A stretch of DNA of 64,000 nucleotides from Erythrobacter sp. 3-20A1M (lineage in GTDB: Bacteria; Pseudomonadota; Alphaproteobacteria; Sphingomonadales; Sphingomonadaceae). Location: contig NZ_CP045200.1 in NCBI RefSeq assembly GCF_018636735.1, positions 1,364,001 to 1,428,000 on the forward strand, read 5' to 3'. The position numbers and the translations under genes are program-made. Positions within the stretch are counted from its first letter, which is position 1. Every line of letters starts with the position of its first letter. The notes below the pieces were generated by a model. It did no database searches. It was not told the DNA's origin and saw nothing but the letters and a program-made list of their open reading frames with translations. Of the stretch, positions 33,701-41,968 are shown in pieces.

Positions 33701-34142
33701 CGGGCAGCCGATTTCGATGCCCGTCTATATCGGCATGCTGATGCTGCTGGGGATCGTCGCGAAGAACTCGATCCTGCTGATCGACTTCGCGCTGGAGGAA
33801 ATGCATGCCGGTGTGCCGAAGCGCGCGGCCATTCTTGACGCCGGGCACAAGCGCGCGCAGCCGATCGTGATGACGACGGTCGCGATGACGGCGGGCATGG
33901 TGCCGACCGCCATCTCGCTGGCGGGCGATTCCGCCTGGCGCGCGCCGATGGGCACGGTGGTGATCGGTGGTCTGATCCTCTCGACGCTGCTGACGCTGGT
34001 CCTGATCCCGGCAGGCTTCAGCCTCGCCGACGGGTTCGAGAAGCGGCTCGGACCGTGGCTGCGCGACAATATCCTGACCTATCGCCCGGGCGACGACCGC
34101 TCGCCGGGTGAGAGCCGGGGCGACGTCGCCCCCGCCGAGTGA
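30732..34142 (+). CDS. RND efflux permease, HAE1 family, with enlarged central linker
   Basis: 1136-residue proton-driven inner-membrane efflux pump. The N-terminal segment (IISIVFFIGLTIAGLVSFNRLA), porter domains, LLALSLVAGVLVDDAIVEIENI in TM4 with the proton-relay aspartates, and the C-terminal repeat ending GGLILSTLLTLVLIPAGF match the family. It is roughly 90 residues longer than AcrB. The excess lies between the two halves: residues about 536 to 605 contain two additional hydrophobic segments (VVLAVIALIVATVVMGWLV and LLVVALVAPIIAVALGVLLG) where AcrB has only a short amphipathic linker. The substrate is unknown. ATG 30732 has an appropriate position four bases after the adaptor stop. Confidence 0.93.
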   Translation: MNFRNMSAWSIRNPIISIVFFIGLTIAGLVSFNRLAIVNTPEVEFPAVTVSISQPGAAPTEIETQITQRVESAIRSINGVEDIQSTASEGNSSTFVNFAIGTDVNDAVNEVKNAVDQIRGDLPDGILEPRVSKVEINGGGTVGFYAVKADDMTLEQLSWFVDDTVSKRLLSVEGMAQVSRAGGVDREIRVILDPQRMQSLGVTARDINAVLRQVNVNAAGGQAEIAGSRQSVRVLGNAADAYQLSQAQIPIGAGRTVKLSDIATVTDGNSERSRISRVGDNEVVTFSMSRAKGVSEVSVYDDAQEVMKEIEAENPGIKFTELFTPVPYTKGQYESSMAALVEGAILAIVVVFFFLRDWRATLISAIAIPLSAIPTFWFMDLLGFNLNFLSLLALSLVAGVLVDDAIVEIENIVRHMRMGKSAYQASIDAADEIGLAVVATTFSIVAVFLPVGMMPGIPGEFFKPFGLTVVVAVLISLLVARLITPMIAAYFLKAHGHAEHGEGRAMDYYMKVLAWTLDDRKSKAMRANIERVQGRWYYYPFVVLAVIALIVATVVMGWLVGQQLMGVGLPLLVVALVAPIIAVALGVLLGKLVKLILGLLGGFGRYYRSFSERFRARSRDHRFWAFCIGVYALILTGALLAGLPQQFQPTVNEDTSRVNIEMVPGTTIDQTARMTAQVKKLVEDQPEVQLVTEAIREGSATLYIDLVPADQRDATSTEFERRMGPRLGAVSDARVSVASQNGGFGTGRDISVMLAGSNPTLLNETAQTLAQQMRSIKGVVAPRIAADLQRPELLIVPREDLAAQLGVTTAALSSAIRIATLGEIDQNAAKFSLQDRQVPIRVMLPRSSRRDLSTIENLPVSTSSGGSVPLKLVADIRFGAGPTQIQRYNQSRRVFVGADLGEGVVKGPVMEEIQKLPIMQNLPAGVSNDAVGEDKWQAEMINSFIIAVISGIFLVFGVLVLLYRRFVSPLVNMTSLLLAPLGGLIALMIIGQPISMPVYIGMLMLLGIVAKNSILLIDFALEEMHAGVPKRAAILDAGHKRAQPIVMTTVAMTAGMVPTAISLAGDSAWRAPMGTVVIGGLILSTLLTLVLIPAGFSLADGFEKRLGPWLRDNILTYRPGDDRSPGESRGDVAPAE

Positions 34143-35410
34143 CGCAAGCGCGCTCAGCGACCCCACAAGCGGGCAATTTGCCGCCCGATCGCGCGCGGCG
34201 AATGCGGATCGTCGCGACCTCCATGCTGGTCGCGATGGCGGGGCTGTTCGTGCTTTCCGGCCGGTTCCTCACCCTCCATCCCGCCTGGGGTTTCGTCCAT
34301 GCCTTCGCGGAGGCGGCGATGGTGGGCGGGTTGGCCGACTGGTTCGCGGTAACCGCGCTGTTCCGCCATCCGCTGGGCCTGCCGATCCCACACACCGCGA
34401 TCATTCCGCAGAACAAGGACCGCATCGCGGACACCATGGCGGGGTTCTTGCGCAGCAACTTCCTCACGCCCGTCGTGGTCGCGCGGCGCATGCGGGGAAT
34501 GAACCTTGCCGGGGCGCTGGGCGAGTTCCTGTCTCATCCGGGCGGAGAAACACAGTCCCGCATCACCGCTGGCGGGGCGGAGCTGTTCGCCGAAATCCTC
34601 GAATCGCTCGATCCGGAACGGCTGGGGACCCAGGTGCGCGCCGGCCTGGCCGCGCAACTGGCGAAGATCGAACTCGCGCCCCTGCTGGGCCGGATGCTCG
34701 AAAGCGCCATCGCCGATGGCAAACATCGGCCGTTGCTGGATGGGCTGATCCGCTGGGCCGGTCTTGCACTCGAAGACAACGAGGAAATGGTGCGCGAGAT
34801 GATCCGCGCCCGTGCGAACGCGGTCCTGCGCTGGACCGGCCTCGACTCGCGCATCTCGACCTCGGTGCTGGACGGGCTTTACCGGTTGCTGGCCGAGGTG
34901 CTTGTCGATCCCGACCATCCACTGCGTAACAAGGTGGAGGAAGGGCTGAAGAGCCTCGCACACGACCTGCAGCACGATCCCCAGATGCGCGCGCGGGTGG
35001 AGCAGACCAAGCTCGACCTGATGGAGAACCCCGCCGTCGCAGATTGGTGGATGGGGGTGTGGGAGCGGATGCGGGCCTCCCTGATTGCGCGGGTTCGCGA
35101 TCCCGCAGGCGGCCTGGGCGGCGAACTGCGCAAGGCGCTGGCCGAACTTGGCACCGCGCTACAGGGCGACGCGCGCCTGCAGACGCAGATCAACCGCTTC
35201 ACGCGCCGTACCGCCGTTGGCGTCGCAACGCGCTACGGCGAACAGATCGTGCGACTGGTGTCCGAGACCGTGAAGCGCTGGGACGCCACCACGGTCACCG
35301 CGCGGATAGAGGGAGCCGTGGGCCGCGACCTGCAGTTCATCCGGATCAACGGCACGCTGGTAGGTGGGCTGGTCGGGGTGGTGATCCACGGACTGGATTG
35401 GGCGTTCTAG
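34139..35410 (+). CDS. DUF445 family membrane protein
   Basis: 423 residues from GTG 34139, which overlaps the permease stop (GTGA). DUF445 proteins have an N-terminal membrane segment, a conserved GGLADWFAVTALFRHPLGLPIPHTAIIP block (seen near residues 62 to 90), a long helical middle part and a C-terminal membrane segment (GTLVGGLVGVVIHGLDW). Function is unknown. Co-translation with an efflux pump is suggestive but could be chance; the gene could also simply use the operon's promoter. Confidence 0.9.
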   Translation: MTQARSATPQAGNLPPDRARRMRIVATSMLVAMAGLFVLSGRFLTLHPAWGFVHAFAEAAMVGGLADWFAVTALFRHPLGLPIPHTAIIPQNKDRIADTMAGFLRSNFLTPVVVARRMRGMNLAGALGEFLSHPGGETQSRITAGGAELFAEILESLDPERLGTQVRAGLAAQLAKIELAPLLGRMLESAIADGKHRPLLDGLIRWAGLALEDNEEMVREMIRARANAVLRWTGLDSRISTSVLDGLYRLLAEVLVDPDHPLRNKVEEGLKSLAHDLQHDPQMRARVEQTKLDLMENPAVADWWMGVWERMRASLIARVRDPAGGLGGELRKALAELGTALQGDARLQTQINRFTRRTAVGVATRYGEQIVRLVSETVKRWDATTVTARIEGAVGRDLQFIRINGTLVGGLVGVVIHGLDWAF

Positions 35411-35425
35411 CGCGCGCCCATATCC

Positions 35426-36337
35426 TCACGGTATCTGGAACCGTACGGTGTTCGTGTAGAAGGATGCCACCGGCGCTCCGTCGGCTGCCAGCGCCGGTTT
35501 GAACCGGGCGCGCTTCAGCAGATTATCGCAGGTCACGTCTTCGAAACCCGCCGGTTTGGTCGCACCTTGGATGATACAATCTGTCGGTTTGCCGGTCGCA
35601 TCGATCATAAGGCGAAAATGGACCATGCCTTGCTGCCCGGAATCCAGCGCATTTTTCGGGTAATCACCGGGTCGTATCCAGCGCCCCGGGCTCTCCAGCG
35701 GGACCGCCGGTCGTTCCTGCGCCGCTACCATGGCAGGATCGAAGCCCCACGATTCTACCAGTGAGTCGAGACACTTATCCATCGCGGCGAATGCTTCTCC
35801 AAGCGATCCTGTTTCCAGGATGACGCGATCGTCCTTACCCTTGCCCAGCACCAGCCGACTGGCGGCGTTCCGCCGCTCGGCGGAAACTTCGGGGGGATCC
35901 TGATAATCCCAGTCCGTGTCGTAATCGACATCATCGAAGAAGCCCTCCGGAAGGGGGTCGAGCCGAGTCGTCCCGAAGATCAGGGCCGGTTTGAAATCCC
36001 CTAGAGTGCCGATATTTACGAACGTATCCGTGGGTTGCCCGTCGGGATCGAACCGGACGCTCAATTCCGCGTTGCTCGCTGACCTAGGCGTCAGCGCGCG
36101 CAGAGGTTTGCCGGCCACGATCATGCTGAAGCTGTCGCCGGGCGCGTATTCCGCGATGACCAGCACGACGGGGTCGTCCGCCTCGCCAAAGGAGCGCGTA
36201 AGACGGCAAGCGCTTTCGGCGTAGTCCAGTTGCCAGGGCGAATTCGGCTTCAACACGACGGGCTCGCGCGCCAGCGCAGCGGGTGACTGCGTGGCCAGGC
36301 CCAGGGCGGCAAGTCCGAGAACGATACAGTTCTTCAT
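35426..36337 (-). CDS. Secreted protein with TonB-like C-terminal domain
   Basis: 303 residues with a signal peptide (IVLGLAALGLATQSPAALA). The last 80 residues (DYPKNALDSGQQGMVHFRLM to FYTNTVRFQIP) resemble the C-terminal domain of TonB energy transducers, including the short periplasmic versions. There is no N-terminal membrane anchor or Pro-rich spacer, so it cannot work as a standard TonB; the domain may bind envelope partners. Residues 25 to 220 match nothing I recognise. Convergent with the DUF445 gene, 15 bases between stops. Confidence 0.8.
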   Translation of the reverse strand: MKNCIVLGLAALGLATQSPAALAREPVVLKPNSPWQLDYAESACRLTRSFGEADDPVVLVIAEYAPGDSFSMIVAGKPLRALTPRSASNAELSVRFDPDGQPTDTFVNIGTLGDFKPALIFGTTRLDPLPEGFFDDVDYDTDWDYQDPPEVSAERRNAASRLVLGKGKDDRVILETGSLGEAFAAMDKCLDSLVESWGFDPAMVAAQERPAVPLESPGRWIRPGDYPKNALDSGQQGMVHFRLMIDATGKPTDCIIQGATKPAGFEDVTCDNLLKRARFKPALAADGAPVASFYTNTVRFQIP

Positions 36338-36399
36338 CGCCCCAAGTTATTGGGACCGTGTTTCTCCGTCAATCCAGCGCCCGTCTTATCGGCCCGCAC

Positions 36400-37332
36400 C
36401 TACAACTTCTCGGTCAGCTCCGGCACGATCTTGTAGAGATCGCCAACCAGGCCAATGTCAGCGACCTGGAAGATCGGGGCGTCCTCGTCCTTGTTGATGG
36501 CGATGATGGTCTTGGAATCCTTCATGCCGGCGAGGTGCTGGATCGCGCCCGAAATGCCGATCGCGATATACACGTCGGGGGCCACGATCTTGCCGGTCTG
36601 GCCGACCTGATAATCGTTCGGCACGTAGCCTGCGTCGACCGCCGCGCGTGATGCACCCACGCCCGCGCCCAGCTTGTCGGCCAGCGGCATGATGTATTCC
36701 TGAAACGTTTCGGCGTCCTTCAGCGCGCGCCCGCCCGACACGATGACGCTGGCGCTGGTGAGTTCGGGGCGATCGCCGCCTTCGGCCACGTCCTGGCTGA
36801 CGAAGCTGGAAATCCCCGCATCGCCGGGGCCGGAGACATCCTCCACGCCCGCCGAGCCGCCTTCGGCCTCCGCCTTGTCGAACGCGGTGCCCCGCACGGT
36901 GATGACCAGCTTGGGATCGGAGGATTCAACCGTCGCGATCGCATTGCCTGCATAGATCGGACGCTTGAACGTCTTGTCGCCTTCGACCGAGATGATGTCG
37001 GACAGCTGCATCACGTCGAGAAGGGCGGCGACACGGGGCGCGATATTCTTGCCGGTGGTGGTGGAAGGCGCGAGGAACGCGTCGTAGCCATCCATCAGCT
37101 TGGCGACGAGCGGCGCGACATTCTCGGGCAACTGGTGCTCGTAGGCGGCGTCGTCCGCCTTCAGCACCTTCGAGACGCCCGCGATCTTCGCCGCGGCATC
37201 GGCGGCCCCGCCGCAATCCTTCCCCGCGACCAGCAGCGTCACATCGCCGAGCTTCGCGGCAGCGGTGACGGTGGAGAGCGTCGCATCGGCGACGGCGGTG
37301 TTGTCGTGTTCGACCAGAACGAGTGTGTTCAT
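36400..37332 (-). CDS. etfA: Electron transfer flavoprotein subunit alpha
   Basis: 310-residue subunit that binds FAD and passes electrons from acyl-CoA and other dehydrogenases to ETF-ubiquinone oxidoreductase. The C-terminal FAD domain has [32 protein letters not shown] and [20 protein letters not shown], all family hallmarks. It lies downstream of etfB on the same strand, separated by 122 bases that hold an inverted repeat, an unusually long gap for these two obligate partners. Confidence 0.95.
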   Translation of the reverse strand: MNTLVLVEHDNTAVADATLSTVTAAAKLGDVTLLVAGKDCGGAADAAAKIAGVSKVLKADDAAYEHQLPENVAPLVAKLMDGYDAFLAPSTTTGKNIAPRVAALLDVMQLSDIISVEGDKTFKRPIYAGNAIATVESSDPKLVITVRGTAFDKAEAEGGSAGVEDVSGPGDAGISSFVSQDVAEGGDRPELTSASVIVSGGRALKDAETFQEYIMPLADKLGAGVGASRAAVDAGYVPNDYQVGQTGKIVAPDVYIAIGISGAIQHLAGMKDSKTIIAINKDEDAPIFQVADIGLVGDLYKIVPELTEKL

Positions 37333-37353
37333 AATTATAACCCTACCTCAAAT

Positions 37354-37442
37354 CCGTTCGGGCTGAGCTTGTCGGAGCCCTGTCCTGCTTTCCGCCACGC
37401 CCCGGAAGAAGAGCGGCCCTTCGACAAGCTCGGGGCGAGCGG
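37354..37442. repeat. REP-like inverted repeat between etfB and etfA
   Basis: Two arms, 37354 to 37380 (around GAGCTTGTCG) and 37416 to 37442 (around CGACAAGCTC), are imperfect reverse complements with an exactly matching ten-base core and flanking similarity (CCGTTCG/CGAGCGG). The core CTTCGACAAGCTC strongly resembles, from memory, a palindromic element dispersed in sphingomonad genomes. The predicted RNA hairpin sits between the two ETF cistrons and could stabilise or attenuate the mRNA. Confidence 0.6.
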
Positions 37443-37454
37443 ATGGAAAATAGT

Positions 37455-38201
37455 TCAAGCGATGCCGAGCGCCTTGATCTTCGCGACGAGCGCATCGACA
37501 TCTTCCACCTTCTCGCCCGCCTGGCGGACCGGCGGTTCGGAGACATTGGTGGTAGTCAGGCGCGCCGCGATATCGACGCCGTAATCGGCGGGCGTCTTGG
37601 TATCGAGCGGCTTCTTCTTCGCCTTCATGATGTTGGGCAGGCTGGCATAGCGCGGCTCGTTCAGCCGAAGATCGGTCGTGACGATCGCGGGCAGGGTCAG
37701 CTTGACCGTTTCCAGCCCGCCGTCGATCTCGCGCTTCACGGTCACGCTGTCGCCATCCACCTCGACCGTATTGGCGAAGGTGCCTTGCGGACGTTCCATC
37801 AGTGCGGCCAGCATCTGGCCGGTCTGGTTCGAATCGTCCGAAATCGACTGCTTGCCCAGCATGATCAGGCCGGGCTGTTCCTCCTCGGCGATCTTCTTCA
37901 GGATCTTCGCGACGGTGAGCGGCTCGACCTCCTCGTCGGTCTCGACCAGGATCGCGCGGTCCGCACCCATGGCGAGCGCGGTGCGCAGCGTCTCCTGCGC
38001 CTTGGCCGGGCCGATCGACACGGCGACGATCTCTTCCGCCTTGCCCGCTTCCTTCAGGCGAATGGCTTCTTCCACCGCGATCTCGTCGAACGGGTTCATG
38101 CTCATCTTGACGTTGGCGAGATCGACGCCCGAGCCATCGGACTTGACCCGCGGCTTCACGTTGTAATCGATCACCCGTTTGACGGGGACGAGGATTTTCA
38201 T
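37455..38201 (-). CDS. etfB: Electron transfer flavoprotein subunit beta
   Basis: 248-residue partner of EtfA, which binds AMP. It begins [19 protein letters not shown]; the ETF-beta signature [20 protein letters not shown] and the C-terminal [16 protein letters not shown] are present. Upstream (38247 to 38262) lies a 16-bp inverted repeat that may be an operator. Divergent from the DUF6265 gene. Confidence 0.95.
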   Translation of the reverse strand: MKILVPVKRVIDYNVKPRVKSDGSGVDLANVKMSMNPFDEIAVEEAIRLKEAGKAEEIVAVSIGPAKAQETLRTALAMGADRAILVETDEEVEPLTVAKILKKIAEEEQPGLIMLGKQSISDDSNQTGQMLAALMERPQGTFANTVEVDGDSVTVKREIDGGLETVKLTLPAIVTTDLRLNEPRYASLPNIMKAKKKPLDTKTPADYGVDIAARLTTTNVSEPPVRQAGEKVEDVDALVAKIKALGIA

Positions 38202-38246
38202 AGGGACTCCTTCCTCTCGAAACTTTCAGGCGGGACCTAACTTGCG

Positions 38247-38262
38247 CTTACGTAAACGTCAA
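38247..38262. promoter_or_regulatory. Inverted-repeat operator candidate upstream of etfBA
   Basis: CTTACGTAAACGTCAA consists of two seven-base half-sites, CTTACGT and ACGTCAA, separated by AA. The halves match at five of seven positions when inverted, with the ACGT core exact. It lies 45 to 61 bases upstream of the etfB start. It resembles the MerR-family LiuR type of operator that governs branched-chain amino acid and acyl-CoA catabolism in proteobacteria, a regulon that commonly includes etf genes. The match is from memory of the consensus. Confidence 0.45.
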
Positions 38263-38385
38263 CTTGGGTGTTGGCCTTCGCGCTGAATACGGGTGGACCG
38301 ACCGAGCCGTTCCCACATCGCGCATGCGTCTTTACGGTATCGCCGGGTTGGAGCAAGATCGCGCCGGTTCTGGGGAGAACGACCG

Positions 38386-38892
38386 ATGTTCCTGCGTGTG
38401 TTTGCCGTTGCCGCGCTGCTTTCGCTCGCCCAACCTGCATGGGGCGGAGAAACCCGATCGGCCGAGCCGGGGCAGGTTATCGCGCATGCGAGCCTGTCGG
38501 ACCTCGCATGGCTGGAGGGGCGCTGGCTCGGGCCGGGCATTGAGGATTTGCCCGCGCAGGAGGCTTGGCTGCCGCCGACTGGCGGAGTGATGGTCGGCAC
38601 TTTCATCCAGCAGGACCCTGATGGCGGCGTCATGTTCACCGAACACATGTATCTGATGCGCGAGGGCGACGGTCTGGTCCTGCGCCTCAAGCATTTCGGC
38701 CCTGAGCTCGAGGGCTGGGAGGACAAGAGCGAGAGCGTATCCTTCCCGCTTCTGGCGGTCGAGGGAACGACGGCGTATTTCGACGGCATGACCTATCGCC
38801 GCGAGGGCGACACCCTGCATGTCTTCGTCAGGATGGAAGAGGAAGGCGAGCCCGCGGGGGAACTCGCCTTCCACTTCTCCAGGGCCGACTAG
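38386..38892 (+). CDS. DUF6265 family secreted protein
   Basis: 168 residues from ATG 38386. A signal peptide ([16 protein letters not shown]) is followed by [13 protein letters not shown], the opening of the DUF6265 beta-barrel-like domain, and by [20 protein letters not shown] and [17 protein letters not shown]. Members are exported proteins of unknown function, perhaps lipocalin-like. An in-frame ATG at 38293 would place a long basic stretch before the signal peptide and is unlikely. It converges on sucC with 16 bases between stops. Confidence 0.8.
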   Translation: MFLRVFAVAALLSLAQPAWGGETRSAEPGQVIAHASLSDLAWLEGRWLGPGIEDLPAQEAWLPPTGGVMVGTFIQQDPDGGVMFTEHMYLMREGDGLVLRLKHFGPELEGWEDKSESVSFPLLAVEGTTAYFDGMTYRREGDTLHVFVRMEEEGEPAGELAFHFSRAD

Positions 38893-38908
38893 CGGCAGGC
38901 GCTGCCGG

Positions 38909-40108
38909 TCAGGCGGCCTTCTTCACTTCGGCGACGATCTTCTTCGCCGCGTCCCCCAGATCGTCGGCGCTGACGATCGGCAGGCCGGAATTCTCCAGGA
39001 TATCCTTGCCCTGCTCGACATTCGTGCCTTCCAGGCGGACGACCAACGGCACCGAGAGGTTCACGTCCTTCGCCGCCTGGACGATGCCGTTGGCGATGAC
39101 GTCGCATTTCATGATCCCGCCGAAGATATTGACGAGGATGCCCTCGACCGCCGGGTCCTTCAGGATGATCTTGAACGCGGCGGTGACCTTCTCGGTCGTC
39201 GCCCCGCCGCCCACGTCGAGGAAGTTGGCCGGGAACGCGCCGTTCAGCTTGATGATGTCCATCGTCGCCATGGCGAGCCCGGCACCGTTGACCATGCAGC
39301 CGATATTGCCGTCGAGCTTGATGTAGGCGAGGTCGTATTCGCTCGCCTCGACTTCGGAGGCGTCCTCCTCCGTCTCGTCGCGCATCTCTTCGACATCCTT
39401 GTGACGATAGAGCGCATTCGAATCGAAGCTCATCTTGGTGTCGAGGACCAGCAGGTTGCCGTCTTCGGTTTCCACCAGCGGGTTGATCTCCAGCATCGCG
39501 CAGTCGAGGTCGACGAAGGCGGTGTAGAGCTGTTTGGCCAGCTTCTGCGCCTGCTTGTTGAGATCGCCCGACAGCTTCAGCGCGAAGGCCACCGCGCGGC
39601 CATGATGGGGCATGAAGCCCTGCGCAGGATCGATGGTGATGGTGGTGATCTTCTCCGGCGTGTCGTGCGCGACGCTCTCGATATCCATGCCGCCTTCGGT
39701 CGATACCACCATCGCGACCTGCCCGCTGGCCCGGTCGACGAGCAACGAGAGGTAGTATTCCTTGGCGATGTCGACGCCGTCGGTGACGTAGAGGCGGTTG
39801 ACCTGCTTGCCCTCGTCCCCGGTCTGGACGGTGACCAGCGTATTGCCGAGCATGTCGGTCGCATCCGCTTTCACGTCGTCGATCGACTTCGCCAGCCGTA
39901 CGCCGCCCTTCGCACCTTCGCCCAGTTCCTTGAACGTGCCCTTGCCCCGCCCGCCGGCGTGGATTTGCGCCTTCACGACGTAGAGCGGCCCGGGCAGCTT
40001 CTTCGCGCCCTCCACCGCTTCGTCCACGCTCATCGCGGGATAGCCGGTCGGAATGCCGATGCCGTATTTCGCGAGCAGTTCCTTGGCCTGGTATTCGTGA
40101 ATGTTCAT
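38909..40108 (-). CDS. sucC: Succinyl-CoA ligase (ADP-forming) subunit beta
   Basis: 399-residue ATP-grasp subunit of the TCA-cycle enzyme that converts succinyl-CoA to succinate with ATP formation. [24 protein letters not shown] (ATP-grasp), [21 protein letters not shown] and the C-terminal [14 protein letters not shown] are diagnostic. ATG 40108 is the standard start. The alpha-subunit gene sucD is not adjacent and is not elsewhere in this window, so the two subunits are encoded apart in this genome. Confidence 0.95.
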   Translation of the reverse strand: MNIHEYQAKELLAKYGIGIPTGYPAMSVDEAVEGAKKLPGPLYVVKAQIHAGGRGKGTFKELGEGAKGGVRLAKSIDDVKADATDMLGNTLVTVQTGDEGKQVNRLYVTDGVDIAKEYYLSLLVDRASGQVAMVVSTEGGMDIESVAHDTPEKITTITIDPAQGFMPHHGRAVAFALKLSGDLNKQAQKLAKQLYTAFVDLDCAMLEINPLVETEDGNLLVLDTKMSFDSNALYRHKDVEEMRDETEEDASEVEASEYDLAYIKLDGNIGCMVNGAGLAMATMDIIKLNGAFPANFLDVGGGATTEKVTAAFKIILKDPAVEGILVNIFGGIMKCDVIANGIVQAAKDVNLSVPLVVRLEGTNVEQGKDILENSGLPIVSADDLGDAAKKIVAEVKKAA

Positions 40109-40221
40109 GGGGGAGCCGTCCTGTGGTCTCGAAAAGGGAAAAGAGCGGGTTTGCCGCGCGCCTTTGCATGGATAGGGCGGCTTGAAAAGTGTGCAGGGCG
40201 CGCGCAAGTGCTGGCGGACCC

Positions 40222-41013
40222 ATGATCGATCATCAGCGCCTCCAGGCGATCGTCCGCGAAGCGGGGCGGATCGCGCATTCCCAATGGCCGGGCGCGGGCC
40301 ATTCCGTGAAGAGCTGGGACAAGGGCACGAACGACCCCGTGTGCGAGGCCGACATAGCGGTCGATGCCTTCCTGAAACGCGAACTGGGCGCGCTGCTACC
40401 CTCGGCCGGCTGGCTGTCGGAGGAGACCTCCGACCGGGCGGAGCGGCTCGACCACCGCCTGATCTGGCTGGTCGATCCGATCGACGGCACACGCGACTTC
40501 CTGCGCGGGCGAACGGGCTGGGCGGTGTCGGTCGCCCTGATCAGCGAGGGACGCCCGCTGATGGGCCTGCTGAGCGCCCCGGCCCGAGACGAGGAATGGC
40601 TGGCGGTGGCGGGGCGCGGCGCGACTCGCAACGGCGCGGCCGTTTCGGTTTCGGACCGGGATACGCTCGACGGCGCGCGGGTGCCGATCGATTCGCTGCC
40701 GAAGGCGGACCGGATGATGGTCGCGGTGGACAAGCCCAACGGCATCGCGCTGCGCGTGGCGATGGTGGCCGCAGGCGAGGCGGACCTGGTGGCGACCATG
40801 CGCTGGGGCTTCGAATGGGACATCGGTGCCGCGACGCTGATCGCGCGCGAGGCGGGCGCGGCAGTGAGCGACGCGTTCGGCCAGCCGCTCAATTACAACA
40901 AGCGCGATCCGAGGAGCTTCGGCGTGCTGGTCACGGCCCCGCGGCTCCACGGCGCGGCGGTCGCGCATATCGCGGAACGGGCCCGGGATTTCGCGATCCG
41001 CCTGCCGCGCTAA
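40222..41013 (+). CDS. Inositol monophosphatase family protein, CysQ-like
   Basis: 263 residues from ATG 40222. Metal-dependent phosphatase fold with the family motifs WLSEETSD (metal-binding Glu), [13 protein letters not shown] (DPIDGT) and WEWD-type FEWDIGAA near the C-terminus. The short form and the sequence [15 protein letters not shown] fit 3'(2'),5'-bisphosphate nucleotidase (CysQ), which removes phosphoadenosine phosphate, better than a true inositol phosphatase; the substrate remains inferred. Divergent from sucC with 113 bases between starts. Confidence 0.87.
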   Translation: MIDHQRLQAIVREAGRIAHSQWPGAGHSVKSWDKGTNDPVCEADIAVDAFLKRELGALLPSAGWLSEETSDRAERLDHRLIWLVDPIDGTRDFLRGRTGWAVSVALISEGRPLMGLLSAPARDEEWLAVAGRGATRNGAAVSVSDRDTLDGARVPIDSLPKADRMMVAVDKPNGIALRVAMVAAGEADLVATMRWGFEWDIGAATLIAREAGAAVSDAFGQPLNYNKRDPRSFGVLVTAPRLHGAAVAHIAERARDFAIRLPR

Positions 41014-41029
41014 GCGTAAATCGACCTCC

Positions 41030-41064
41030 AAAAGGAAAAGGGGCGGCCCTCGCGGACCGCCCCC
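41030..41064 (-). terminator. Intrinsic terminator of the OmpA lipoprotein gene
   Basis: GGGGCGG (41040 to 41046) pairs with CCGCCCC (41057 to 41063). Read on the minus strand the stem is followed by TTTTCCTTTT, so it fits a terminator for the minus-strand OmpA gene; on the plus strand no T-run follows. Confidence 0.65.
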
Positions 41065-41103
41065 ATGCCAGCCGAATGGCTTTTTCCTATGCGGCAGCTC
41101 CGA

Positions 41104-41796
41104 TCAGTATCCCGAGCGGGCCGCCGATACGTCGTCTTGGCTGATCGGCGTGATCTTGATCTCGACCCGGCGGTTGAGCGGTTCGTTGACGTTGTCGCCG
41201 GTCTGAACGCGCAGGTTGGTCTCGCCGTAACCGCGCGTCTCGATCCGCGAGCGGGCAACGCCGCGCGAGGCGAGGTAGTCGGCGACCGCCTGCGCGCGCT
41301 GCTGCGACAGCTGCATGTTGTAGGAGGCGGAGCCGGTGGTATCGGTGAAGCCGTACACGTCGATCAGGCTGTTGGGGTATTTGATCATGCTCTGCGCGAC
41401 CGAATCGAGCGTGTTCTGAAAGCTCGGGCTGATTCGCGCCGAATCGGTCGCGAAGGTCACGCCGTCGGGCAGGCGGACCAGGATCGCCTGCTGGTCGCCG
41501 ATCTCCTCGACATCGACGCCGGTTCCGGCGGTCGCCTCGTCAAGCTCGCGGATCTGGTCGTCGAACTGCTTGCCGAGCACCGCGCCCGCGGTACCGCCGA
41601 TGCCCGCACCGATGACGCGCGCCGCGGTGCCGCCCAGCACGCCGCCGAGCAGATAGCCGAGCGTACCGCCCACGCCCGCGCCGATCGCGGTGCGCGAGAC
41701 CTTGCGCTCGCCGGTGTTGGGATCGGTGACGCAGGCCGAAAGGCTGACGAGCGATACGGCGGCAAGCGCCGTTCCAAGTACGCGGGTATTTCTCAT
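41104..41796 (-). CDS. OmpA family outer-membrane lipoprotein
   Basis: 230 residues. The lipobox LSAC places the lipidated cysteine at residue 22. A glycine-zipper region follows (GAGVGGTLGYLLGGVLGGTAARVIGAGIGGTAGAVLG, quoted in shortened form elsewhere as two zipper repeats at about 38 to 75), then the peptidoglycan-binding OmpA domain with FATDSARISPSF, DVYGFTDTTGS, LSQQRAQAVADYL and NEPLNRRVEI. It anchors the outer membrane to the wall, similar to Pal/YiaD proteins. Divergent from the CNNM gene across 172 bases that should hold both promoters. Confidence 0.92.
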   Translation of the reverse strand: MRNTRVLGTALAAVSLVSLSACVTDPNTGERKVSRTAIGAGVGGTLGYLLGGVLGGTAARVIGAGIGGTAGAVLGKQFDDQIRELDEATAGTGVDVEEIGDQQAILVRLPDGVTFATDSARISPSFQNTLDSVAQSMIKYPNSLIDVYGFTDTTGSASYNMQLSQQRAQAVADYLASRGVARSRIETRGYGETNLRVQTGDNVNEPLNRRVEIKITPISQDDVSAARSGY

Positions 41797-41968
41797 GCTG
41801 GGTATCCTTCCTCAATGTGCGGGAATTCTCTTTCCTCCCGCGAAATCGTTGACGGTGCGCCCACCCGCGCCGTGTGCCCCCCAAACTGCCGACGACGCGG
41901 CCTAGTTCCTGCGCGCTCGCAGCCACCGGCTGGCAGGCCCGCCGTTTTGTGCTAGCGCTGGCGCCATC

